Shown: piece after piece, positions 23,373 to 30,833 of the stretch
Position numbering within the stretch: position 1 is the stretch's first letter
Layout: every line of letters starts with the position of its first letter
From: JBOGEB01 sp050743125
GTDB lineage: Bacteria > Actinomycetota > Nitriliruptoria > Euzebyales > Egibacteraceae
DNA length: 36,730 nt
NCBI GenBank assembly: GCA_050743125.1
Contig: JBOGEB010000016.1
Location: forward strand, 1-36,730
Direction: 5' to 3'
Notes under the pieces: generated by a model
The model's database searches: none
Told to the model about the DNA's origin: nothing
The model's input: the letters and a program-made list of their open reading frames with translations, nothing else
Program-made: the position numbers and the translations under genes

Positions 23373-24098
23373 ATGCTGCCCCCACCAGTCATGTCCACTA
23401 CCCGCTCGATCACCCGGATCGTGGCCCTCGTGGGGGCCCTTGTCCTGCTGGCTGGCGGCTGCTCGCGGGCGCCGCGCCAGGCGCAGCTGCCCCTGGGGGA
23501 CGACCTGCTCCGGGCGGCGGCGCAGGAGATGCGGGGCGTGGAGAGCGTGGCGTTCGACCTCGACGTCGCCGGCCCGCTGGGGAGCGCCAGCATCCGGCGG
23601 GCCAAGGGGGTGCTCAATGGCAAAGGAGACGCCTCAGGCACGGTGATCCTGGATGACGCCGGCACGCCGGTCGAGTACGAGGTCGTAATCGCCGGGGAGC
23701 AGGCCTACTTCAAGGGACCGACGGGAGGGTTCCAGGCCGTGCCCTCCTCCATAGCCGCCAGCCTGTACGACCCCAAAGAGCTCCTGAACCCTTCCGGGGG
23801 ACTGGCGGGGGTCCTCAGGGAAACGAGCGGAGGGCGGACGGAGGCGGCTGACCCGGTGGACGGGACCGCGAGTTACCGGGTGAGCGCCACGATCGCCTCA
23901 GGCGTGCTGGAGCGCCTCCTGCCCGTGCGCCTGCAGGAGGACACGGTGCCCGCCCTGCTGTGGATCGGGAAGGACCAACCCCTGCTGCGCAAGATCCGCC
24001 TGGTCGCCCGCCTCGTGGGCCAGCCGGACCCGACCACGCTGACGGTGACCTTGAGCAACTTCAACGCGCCGGTGGACATCACGCCGCCGCCCACCTGA
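23373..24098 (+). CDS. lprG: LprG/LppX-family lipoprotein
   Basis: A 241-residue precursor with a signal peptide (TRSITRIVALVGALVLLAGGC) and lipobox AGGC with Cys30, counted from ATG 23373; ATG 23391 gives the same export signal. The mature part is of the LppX_LprAFG type: DDLLRAAAQEMRGVESVAFD, then GKGDASGTVILDDAG, and TVPALLWIGKDQPLLRKIRL. In mycobacteria LprG carries acylated lipids and works with the MFS pump P55, whose gene follows it. The same pair occurs here, though separated by 380 bases of repeats. The symbol rests on this pairing and on fold resemblance, not on an alignment. Confidence 0.75.
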   Translation: MLPPPVMSTTRSITRIVALVGALVLLAGGCSRAPRQAQLPLGDDLLRAAAQEMRGVESVAFDLDVAGPLGSASIRRAKGVLNGKGDASGTVILDDAGTPVEYEVVIAGEQAYFKGPTGGFQAVPSSIAASLYDPKELLNPSGGLAGVLRETSGGRTEAADPVDGTASYRVSATIASGVLERLLPVRLQEDTVPALLWIGKDQPLLRKIRLVARLVGQPDPTTLTVTLSNFNAPVDITPPPT

Positions 24099-24102
24099 TC
24101 GT

Positions 24103-24174
24103 TCGTGGTCCAAGCGGAAAGCTCCGTTGGCGGTGAGGGGTCCGGAACCCCAGAGGGGACCCTGGGCCGCCCCG
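24103..24174 (+). repeat. R3 repeat, copy 3
   Basis: GTGGTCCAAGCGGAAAGCTC, then GTTGGCGGTGAGGGG and GGAACCCCAGAGGGGACCCT, matching 14890-14995 (reverse) over most of its length and 10624-10672 in the core. It starts about 5 bases after the lipoprotein stop. Confidence 0.65.
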
Positions 24175-24182
24175 AAAATCCC

Positions 24183-24330
24183 GTCGACAGGTGTCGAAAC
24201 TTGTACAGGACAGCGTCGCGAGTCGCCGACGAGGGCTCACCGGGGCGTCTCACCGTTCCAAACCCAAGGATTCCCAGCGGAACCGGCCCAGATCACCCAT
24301 TCTGCCCCGGTTTCGACACACGCTCTGAGG
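24183..24330. repeat. R1 repeat, copy 3
   Basis: About 148 bp bounded by GGTGTCGAAAC near 24190 and GTTTCGACACACGCTCTGAG at 24311-24329. The interior has AGTCGCCGACGAGGGCTCAC, GGGCGTCTCACCG and CCAGCGGAACCGGCCCAG, matching copies 1 and 2. The outer left end is less conserved. Confidence 0.65.
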
Positions 24331-24341
24331 GTGCGACTGCG

Positions 24342-24460
24342 CCCGTCTCGCAAGGCGAAGCGCTCCGCGCGGATCGCGCTGTGTACTGGTTGTCCTCCGC
24401 AACGCCGCGAGGCGGGATGCTTTGCGCACGAACGCCATGGGTTTTTCCGGGCGGATCACT
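24342..24460 (-). repeat. R2 repeat, copy 3 (reverse orientation)
   Basis: The reverse complement starts GTGATCCGCCCGGAAAAACC and runs to CGCCTTGCGAGACGGG, matching 14787-14890 and 8180-8294. It ends 18 bases before the MFS start, so it probably shapes the upstream region of that gene. Confidence 0.65.
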
Positions 24461-24478
24461 CGCGCCGCCCCCTCCGTG

Positions 24479-26152
24479 ATGACCGACGTGGCCACGAAGC
24501 CAAGGCGGCGCGTGGCCGTCGGGGCCTCCGCGGGCGCGGTGCTCGTGGCGGCCCTCGACGCCTACGTCGTGGTTACGATCCTCGTGCTGATGGTCAGCGA
24601 CCTCGGCGTCCCCATCAACCACCTGGAGCGGGCCACGCCGGTCGTCACCGGGTACCTCCTCGGCTACGTGGCCGCCATGCCCCTGCTCGGCGGGCTGTCC
24701 GACCGGCTCGGCCGCCGCCTGATCATCCAGGTCTGCCTGGCCGCCTTCGTGGTCGGTTCCGTGGTCTCGGCCGTGGCGGGGGACCTGCCGATCCTGGTGG
24801 CCGGCCGGCTTGTGCAGGGCGCGGCCGGCGGAGCGCTCCTGCCGGTGACCTTCGCCCTGATCGGCGACCTGTGGGAGGAGCGAGACCGCCCCCTTCCCCT
24901 CGGCCTGGTCGGCGGGTCTCAGGAGCTCGGCAGCGTCCTGGGGCCGCTGTACGGGGCGGGCCTGGCCGCTCTGGCCGGCTGGCGGGCGGTGTTCTGGGTC
25001 AACCTCCCCCTCGCGGCGCTCGCGGCCGTGGCGATCCACCGGAGCGTGCCCGCGGGGATCCGGCCGGTCGAGGTCGAGCGCTCCCTGACGTTTGCGTCGA
25101 GGGGCGCCTGCAGCGCCGGAGCGCATAAGGGGCGCCGAGCGCGCGTACCCGCGGGGTCGGTACGCGAGGCGCAACACCGCGATTCGGCGACGGCCGAGCG
25201 AGGACGGGCCACCGTATTTCCGGATGGGACCACGAGGCCGCCGATCCACGCGGTCGGGGGCCTGCTGCTGACGCTCTCCCTGGCTGCGGTCGTCGTCGGT
25301 CTGTACAACCCCGACCCGGCCGTGGCCGTGCTGCCCGCTTGGGGGCCGTGGACTTTGGCGGCCGGCGTGGCCGGGTTGGCCGCCTTCGTGTGGTGGGAGC
25401 GGAGATCGCCGGGCCCCCTGCTCGACCTCGCCGGCGTCGATACGCGCGTGTTCGCGACCACCCTGGGCGTGAGCTTCCTGTCCGGCGCGGCGCTGATGGT
25501 GACGCTGGTCGACGTCCCCCTGATCGCCGAGACCCTGCTGGGCAAGGGGTCGGTCGAGGGAGCGCTCGTGCTGACCCGGTTTCTGGTCGCCCTCCCGGTT
25601 GGGGCCGTGATCGGCGCGCCGCTGGTCCGTCTGTTGGGCGAGCGGACCGTCGCCGTGGCCGGCCTGGGGTTCGCCGCGGTGGCCTACTGGCTGGTGGCGG
25701 GATGGCCGCTCGACGTGCTCGCTGCCAGGCACGCCATCGGCCCGGTGTCGCTGCCTCGCCTGGACGTCGACCTCGCGCTGGCCGGCCTCGGCCTCGGTCT
25801 GGTGATCGCGCCGCTGGCCTCGGTGGCGCTGCGGTCGACCGCGGCGGCGCAGCATGGCGTGGCCTCCGCCGCGGTCGTGCTCGCCCGGATGATGGGGATG
25901 CTGGTGGGCATTGCCGTGCTGGCCGCCTGGGGTCTGCACCGTTTCCACCAGCTCACCGCGGGGCTTGCCCCGCCGTTGCCGTTCGGCAGGGATCCCAGCG
26001 CTTTCGCCCGCGAGCTCGCCTCCTACAAGCAGGCGCTGTCCGCGGCCTTGCGCGTCGAGTATCGGGAGATCTTCCTCATCACGGCGGGCATCTGCCTGGC
26101 GGCGGCCCTGCTGTCGGCGGGCCTGTCCCGGCCACGGCGACGTCCAGCCTGA
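24479..26152 (+). CDS. P55-like MFS transporter
   Basis: A 557-residue major facilitator protein with a 14-helix (DHA2-like) pattern. The first half includes VAALDAYVVVTILVLMVSDL, the loop 2-3 motif GGLSDRLGRRLIIQ and GRLVQGAAGGALLPV. Late helices include VASAAVVLARMMGMLVGIAV. Its position after an LprG-type lipoprotein makes it the counterpart of mycobacterial P55, which exports lipids and drugs. Residues of about 204-254 (ASRGACSAGAHKGRRARVPA and following) are a basic, low-complexity insertion between helices 6 and 7 that relatives lack, in frame. ATG 24479 is used; upstream in-frame codons lie in repeat R2. Confidence 0.8.
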   Translation: MTDVATKPRRRVAVGASAGAVLVAALDAYVVVTILVLMVSDLGVPINHLERATPVVTGYLLGYVAAMPLLGGLSDRLGRRLIIQVCLAAFVVGSVVSAVAGDLPILVAGRLVQGAAGGALLPVTFALIGDLWEERDRPLPLGLVGGSQELGSVLGPLYGAGLAALAGWRAVFWVNLPLAALAAVAIHRSVPAGIRPVEVERSLTFASRGACSAGAHKGRRARVPAGSVREAQHRDSATAERGRATVFPDGTTRPPIHAVGGLLLTLSLAAVVVGLYNPDPAVAVLPAWGPWTLAAGVAGLAAFVWWERRSPGPLLDLAGVDTRVFATTLGVSFLSGAALMVTLVDVPLIAETLLGKGSVEGALVLTRFLVALPVGAVIGAPLVRLLGERTVAVAGLGFAAVAYWLVAGWPLDVLAARHAIGPVSLPRLDVDLALAGLGLGLVIAPLASVALRSTAAAQHGVASAAVVLARMMGMLVGIAVLAAWGLHRFHQLTAGLAPPLPFGRDPSAFARELASYKQALSAALRVEYREIFLITAGICLAAALLSAGLSRPRRRPA

Positions 26153-26248
26153 GGACGTTCTCGGCACATCCGTGAGTGGTGCCGGGTTCGTCGTGCAGGG
26201 CGCGCGGCGCGGAGTCCGCCGTGACGAGCATGGCCGGGTGTTCACAGG

Positions 26249-26440
26249 TCATCCGGCTCGTCGTCGGTGTGGCCGGGTGAGCGGGTCGGGCGGGTGCATG
26301 CTGAACCGTCCGGTGTGCGGGTCGCGGATGACGAGCCACCCGTCGTGATGGATCTTCGCGTGACAGTCCCAGCAGGTTAAGCAGAGGTTGTCCTCGTCTG
26401 TCGGTCCCAGGTCGCGTGTCCACCGGTCGGGCTGCGCGTG
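26249..26440 (-). pseudogene. duplicated HNH tail of the DUF222 gene
   Basis: The minus strand reads TRDLGPTDEDNLCLTCWDCH, AKIHHDGWLVIRDPHTG and RFSMHPPDPLTRPHRRRAG, then stop. This is a second version of the last 60 residues of the neighbouring gene (26506-26690), offset by 257 bases and with several substitutions. The HNH His-Cys residues of this half are kept. It has no start of its own. It is in the same frame as the N-terminal part of the neighbouring gene. Confidence 0.65.
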
Positions 26441-26505
26441 GCCGGCGCGGGCTGGTGGGGCGTGGGGGTGTCCCCGACCTGGCCGGACCCAGGTCGGGGC
26501 GCGGG

Positions 26506-27754
26506 TCATCCGGCTCGTCGCCGGTGTGGTCGCGCGAGCGGGTCGGGCGGGTGCATGCTGAACCGGCCGGTGTCCGGGTCGCGGACGACGATCCACCCGT
26601 CCTCGTGAATCCTGTAATGACAGCACCAGCAGGTCAAGCAGAGGTTGTCCTCGTCTGTCGGCCCCAGATCCCTTGTCCACCAGCGCACGTGATGCACCTG
26701 GCAGCGGGACGCGGGCGCGCCGCAGGCGACGCAGGTCTGGTCTCTGGCGATGACCGCGACCCGCTGCTGCCTGGTCGGCTGCCGTTGCGTGCGGCCCGCG
26801 TCGAGCACTTCCCCGTTGCGGGTCATCCACACCGTCGTCACCTCGGCGTCGCAGCAGACCATCTGCGCGGTCGTCGCGCTGACCGGGCCGACGCCGTCCA
26901 GGCGCGCCGCAGGCGCCCCAGGCTTGCCGTCCAACGTCTCGGCGGTGGCGATCAGGATCACATGGGGGCGCTGCGCCGCGACTTGGGGCAGGTCGCCGGC
27001 GTCGAGTGAGCGTCGGGCCAGCTCGACGAGCGCGTCGGCCATCCGCTGCGGATACGTGCGGTCGTCGGCGTGGCTGATCCTGCGGGCCAGCGGGTCCAAC
27101 GCGGCGGTCAGCGTGGCGCCGCCGAGCGGGTCCAGCTCGAACCCTCCGCGCAGGGCACCGTCGGGGGTGTCGGCGCTCATCGACAGCCGCCGGTTCGCCC
27201 ACGCGCGGCGCTCCCGCCCTGCCAGCGCGTCCGGGTCGACGGTGTGGGTCCAGGCGTCCACGTGCTCGCGGAGCCGGCGGCGGTCCATCCCGCCGCCGTC
27301 GCCGGCGACGAGCCGGTCCAGGTCTTCCCGCACGTCCGGGCGCAGCTCCTTGGCGGTCTGCACCGCGACCTGCGCCTGCCCCACACCGATCGTCCCCTCG
27401 CGCAGCGCCTGCGCGGTCTCGGGCAGCCCCTCCAGCCCGACCGCGGTCTCGGCCTGCGCGCGCCTCGCCGCGGGTCAGCCGCAGCCGGCGGGCCAGCAGG
27501 TCCGCGGTCGACCGTGCGCCTTCGGCTCTCCAGGCTCCGCGCGCGTCGACCGCGGCGACCCGCCGCAGCTTCTCTCCCGCCACGACGGTCTCGACCCGGT
27601 GCAGCCGCTCGACCGACTCGGCCAGCGTCGTGTCGTCGACGTCGCCGCCGAGCGGCTGAGCGCCCAGCAGCGCCAGTCCGCGTTCGATCAGGTCGAGCAG
27701 GGCGCTGCCGTCGAGCGTCTCGACCGCCGCACCCACCACCTGATTCGTACACAT
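26506..27754 (-). pseudogene. DUF222/HNH endonuclease (13E12-type), one frameshift
   Basis: The N-terminal part starts at ATG 27754 (CTNQVVGAAVETLDG, LIERGLALLGAQPL, VETVVAGEKLRRVAAVDARG) and is typical DUF222. Near 27470 one base is lost: the continuing sequence (AQAETAVGLEGLPETAQAL) is in another frame, which then runs intact through ALDPLARR and ADALVELARR to the HNH domain CVACGAPASRCQVHHVRWW, DEDNLCLTCWCCHYRIHEDG and a stop at 26506. The HNH zinc Cys and catalytic His are present. These genes are multicopy and mobile in actinobacteria and nuclease activity is presumed. A single indel could also be a sequencing error. Confidence 0.75.
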
Positions 27755-27760
27755 GTTCAT

Positions 27761-27789
27761 AGTATACCACCTTGCTATAGGGTTGGCAA
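27761..27789 (-). promoter_or_regulatory. consensus promoter of the DUF222/HNH gene
   Basis: On the minus strand TTGCCA (27789-27784), a 17-base spacer and TATACT (27766-27761) form a near-consensus sigma-70-type promoter. The expected start of transcription falls at about 27754, exactly the ATG used for the gene, which implies a leaderless transcript. Confidence 0.6.
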
Positions 27790-27903
27790 GGATCTGCGCC
27801 AATGCTATGGATACGAGCAGCAACGTCAGGACCAGCGGCTACGTGACCTCCGCGTCGAACGGGCTGGCGCCGTCGGTGCGCTCGGCTCCGCCCGGGCGTC
27901 CCA

Positions 27904-28071
27904 GTTAGCGGCTACGTGCCTGCCTCGATTCGGAGGGTCGCTCCCCTGGCTGAACCCGATCTCCGGAACAGATACATCGCGCGGTCCCGCGAGCAGGCCC
28001 TCGTCACCGGCAACCTGCGCCATTCGCGTGAGTCCCTGGCCCTGTCCGTCGAAAGCTGGCTGGCCGGCTGA
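27904..28071 (+). pseudogene. vapC toxin C-terminal remnant
   Basis: The last 33 codons read YIARSREQALVTGNLRH, then SRESLALSVESWLAG and TGA at 28069-28071. They closely match the end of the intact VapC at 32967-33371 (CIALSRELTLVTGSLRH, PDLSVENWLAG). Upstream, CTCGATTCGGAGGGTCGC matches that gene's DNA too, but one extra base shifts the frame. The N-terminal half, with the first catalytic Asp, is absent. It lies against the end of the membrane-protein pseudogene on the other strand. Confidence 0.65.
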
Positions 28072-28606
28072 CGAGGGCGTCCAAGGCGGGCGGGTGGATC
28101 GTGGCAGGCCAGCGTACGGTGGTCGGACGACGCACCTGGAGGATGGCCCACCTGGTGACCGCGAGCGCCAGGACCGTGGAGACCAGTCCCTCGCCAATCC
28201 GGCCCCGACCCCGTCGTGAAGGCCGAACGCCCGCTGCATGAGGCTGGACCCGACCAGCACCAGGCCGGCGACGCCGAACAGCGCCGCAAGGACGACGGCT
28301 GCCACCGACCGTGGCCCACCGGCGGGCCGTCAGCAGTGTGAGCAGGCCGATCAGCCCGAGCGTCCCCAGCGCGACCCGGTATTCGACCACCTCGCCGAAG
28401 TGGTGGACGGTCGCCGCCGCGCCGCAGCTGCCGGCGTCCGGTACGTACTCCAGGTACTCGGCGCACCGTTGCGGTGTGTAGGTGACGCCGGGCGCGTCCC
28501 CGGAGACGAACGCCATCCCGAACGACTGCCCGAACAGCTCGGCCAAAGGCCGGACAGTCCGACGCTCGCCAGCAGGACCGAGCCCACCAGCCAGGCGCCG
28601 ACGAAG

Positions 28607-28891
28607 AGCTTGGGCATAAATAACGTTGCTGTTTTCCCGCTGTGCAGTGACGCGGCGCGCCGCTGCCGCACGCCTCGAGCGCGTGCCGGCCGCTGGTCGG
28701 AGTGACCCCCGCCGCGTCCGCCTGCAGCTGACCCAGCGTCATCGTGAGCAGCCCATTTTGACCGTGCGTGACGCATGTCAGCGCTGTGGCCAGGAATCGT
28801 CATATGGCCAGGGTTCGTCACGCATGCGTGACGAACCCTGGCCACAAGGGCGGACACCGCCAAACGACAACGTTGTTTCGACCCGGGTCCT
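28607..28891. mobile_element. 285-bp MITE-like element, copy A
   Basis: Bounded by a 3-base direct repeat AAG (28604-28606 and 28892-28894), consistent with a target-site duplication. The ends hold imperfect inverted repeats, clearest as AATAACGTTGCTGTTT (28619-28634) against the complement of AAACGACAACGTTGTT (28862-28877), 13 of 16 matching. It contains the 40-bp palindrome at 28805-28844 and a direct repeat of its arm before it. No transposase is encoded, so it would need one from elsewhere. The copy at 36234-36517 is about 95% identical by hand count. Confidence 0.8.
28805..28844. repeat. 40-bp perfect palindrome inside element copy A
   Basis: Arms run from TGGCCAGGGTTCG to CGAACCCTGGCCA around the centre CACGCATGCGTG with no spacer. 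It could extrude a cruciform or fold as a very stable RNA hairpin. A partial extra arm (TGGCCAGGAATCGTCA) precedes it. Confidence 0.85.
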
Positions 28892-29213
28892 AAGGCGGGT
28901 CGCAGCAGCACGGCGAGGCCCCGTCGGCGTCCCGCAGCGCGCCGGCGATCCACGCGGGTCTGCCGAACCTGGCCACGGCCTCCTGCTCCGCGCGCTCACG
29001 CGCCAGCCCACGGGCAAGCCCGTCGGTCACCGCGGTGCGCAGGTGGTCCTCGGCTTCGGCGAGCGCGCGCCGCCCGGCGCCGCCAGTGCCGGCGAGCTGA
29101 TCGAACAGCCCGTCGAGGCAGCGCTCCACTGAGTTCGGTCCGGTCACGTGCTCCATCAGGCAGTCACTTCCCCCCGGGTCCGAGCCGAGTCCTCACGCCC
29201 CGCAGGAATGTCC

Positions 29214-29238
29214 CCAGCGGCGTGCGAGCCGCCGCTGG
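29214..29238 (+). promoter_or_regulatory. leader hairpin before hutH
   Basis: CCAGCGGCG and CGCCGCTGG, 9-base arms with a 7-base loop, ending 2 bases before the AGGGAG ribosome site of hutH. It may affect translation of hutH; this is inferred from position. Confidence 0.4.
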
Positions 29239-29247
29239 ACAGGGAGC

Positions 29248-30795
29248 ATGGACGCCATGAGCGCGGAGCGTGTGGTGGTCGGGACCGGCCCGGTCAGCCC
29301 TGACGACGTGGTGAGGGTCGCGCGTGAGGGCGCCGGCGTCCGGCTGGCGGAGGACGCGCTGGCGGAGATCGCCCGCAGCCGCGAGGTCATCGAGTCGCTG
29401 GCCAAGGACGACCGGCCGCACTACGGCGTGTCCACCGGGTTCGGGGCGCTGGCGGCCCGGCACATCCCGGTGGAGCTGCGGGGACAGCTCCAGCGCAGCC
29501 TGATCCGCTCGCACGCGGCCGGGTCGGGCCCGGAGGTCGAGCGTGAGGTCGTACGGGCGCTCATGCTGCTGCGCCTGTCCGCGCTGGCCACCGGCCGCAC
29601 CGGTGTGCGGGTCGAGACCGCCCGCGCGTACGCCGCGATGCTGGACGCCGGCCTGACACCGGTCGTGCCCGAGTACGGCTCGCTCGGATGCTCCGGCGAC
29701 CTCGCCCCGCTGGCCCACGTGGCGCTCGCGCTCATGGGGGAGGGCGAGGTCCGCGACCCCGAGGGCAGGTTGCGCCCGGCTGCCGAAGCGCTGCGCGAGC
29801 ACGGCGTCGCGCCGGTTGAGCTGGCCGAGAAGGAAGGTCTGGCGCTGATCAACGGGACCGACGGCATGCTGGGCATGCTCGTGCTCGCGATCGCCGACCT
29901 GCGCCGCGTGCTGACCACCGCGGACGTCGCCGCCGCGATGAGCGTCGAGGCGCTGCTGGGCACCGACGCCGCGTTCGCCGAGGACCTGATCGCCATGCGG
30001 CCGCATCCCGGCCAGGCCGACTCGGCCGCGAACCTGTGTGCCCTGCTGGCCGGCAGCGGCGTGATGGCCAGCCACCGCACCCCGGACTGCACCCGGGTGC
30101 AGGACGCCTACTCGCTGCGCTGCGCCCCGCAGGTGCACGGCGCCGCGCGCGACACCGTCGCGCACGCGGCCGTCGTGGCCGGCCGTGAGCTCGCCGCCGC
30201 CATCGACAACCCGGTCGTGACCATCGACGGGCGGGTGGAGTCGAACGGCAACTTCCACGGCGCCCCGGTCGGCTACGTCCTCGACTTCCTCGCGATCGCC
30301 GCCGCGGACGTCGCGAGCATGAGCGAGCGGCGCACCGACCGGTCCCTCGACGCCTCCCGCAACCAGGGGCTTCCGCCGTTTTTGGCCGACGACCCGGGGG
30401 TCGACTCCGGGCACATGATCGCCCAGTACACCGCCGCCGGGATCACCGGCGAGCTCAAGCGGCTCGCCGTGCCCGCCAGCGTCGACTCGATCCCCTCCAG
30501 CGCGATGCAGGAGGACCACGTCTCGATGGGCTGGGCGGCCGCGCGCAAGCTCCGCCGCTCGGTCGACGGACTCACCCGGGTGCTCGCGATCGAGATCCTC
30601 ACCGCCGCGCGGGCGCTGGACCTGCGGGCGCCGCTGCAGCCCGCGCCGGCCACCCGGGCGGTGCGGGACGCCGTCCGCGCGGCCGGGGTCGGCGGGCCCG
30701 GCCCCGACCGGTTCCTGGCACCTGAGATCGACACGGTGGTGAGGCTGGTCCGCGACGGCAGCCTCATCACCGCCACCCACCTGCCCCTGAAGTGA
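29248..30795 (+). CDS. hutH: histidine ammonia-lyase
   Basis: A 515-residue enzyme removing ammonia from L-histidine to give urocanate, step one of histidine degradation, in the cytoplasm. The catalytic Tyr is in HYGVSTGFGALA (Y59) and the MIO cofactor site is GSLGCSGDLAPLAH at about 144-157, with Cys148-Ser149-Gly150 where many enzymes have Ala-Ser-Gly. DNPVVTIDG, NFHGAPVGYVLD and SSAMQEDHVSMG are typical of HAL rather than phenylalanine ammonia-lyase. ATG 29248 has AGGGAG upstream; ATG 29257 is an alternative. It heads the hutHU(F)(I) run and overlaps a possible GTG start of hutU. Confidence 0.93.
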   Translation: MDAMSAERVVVGTGPVSPDDVVRVAREGAGVRLAEDALAEIARSREVIESLAKDDRPHYGVSTGFGALAARHIPVELRGQLQRSLIRSHAAGSGPEVEREVVRALMLLRLSALATGRTGVRVETARAYAAMLDAGLTPVVPEYGSLGCSGDLAPLAHVALALMGEGEVRDPEGRLRPAAEALREHGVAPVELAEKEGLALINGTDGMLGMLVLAIADLRRVLTTADVAAAMSVEALLGTDAAFAEDLIAMRPHPGQADSAANLCALLAGSGVMASHRTPDCTRVQDAYSLRCAPQVHGAARDTVAHAAVVAGRELAAAIDNPVVTIDGRVESNGNFHGAPVGYVLDFLAIAAADVASMSERRTDRSLDASRNQGLPPFLADDPGVDSGHMIAQYTAAGITGELKRLAVPASVDSIPSSAMQEDHVSMGWAAARKLRRSVDGLTRVLAIEILTAARALDLRAPLQPAPATRAVRDAVRAAGVGGPGPDRFLAPEIDTVVRLVRDGSLITATHLPLK

Positions 30796-30833
30796 GCCGC
30801 CGCGCAGTCCGACCTCGAGAAACGGAGCGAACG

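Larger units (their letters stand above)
28072..29156 (-). pseudogene. permease-prefix membrane protein, split by a MITE-like element
   Basis: The 5' part (from ATG 29156) reads SVERCLDGLFDQLAGTGGAG, RRALAEAEDHLRTAVTDGLA and EAVARFGRPAWIAGAL, the permease-prefix-domain-1 pattern. The 3' part continues after the element: FVGAWLVGSVLLASVG, FGMAFVSGDAPGVTYTPQRC, VVEYRVALGTLGLIGLLTLL, VVLAALFGVAGLVLVG and GLVSTVLALAVTRWAI, a four-helix membrane domain. At least three further frame changes occur (near 28545, 28335 and 28190, and one before the element). The element at 28607-28891 sits between RPA and VGAW. Removing it and one AAG repeat gives LLRPAFVGAWLVGS across the junction. Confidence 0.7.

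Noticed and set aside
28620..28742. A conserved short reading frame (MTLGQLQADAAGV) inside both element copies
   Set aside because: It is open in both copies, but with only two copies at 95% identity that is expected by chance, and no family is recognised.
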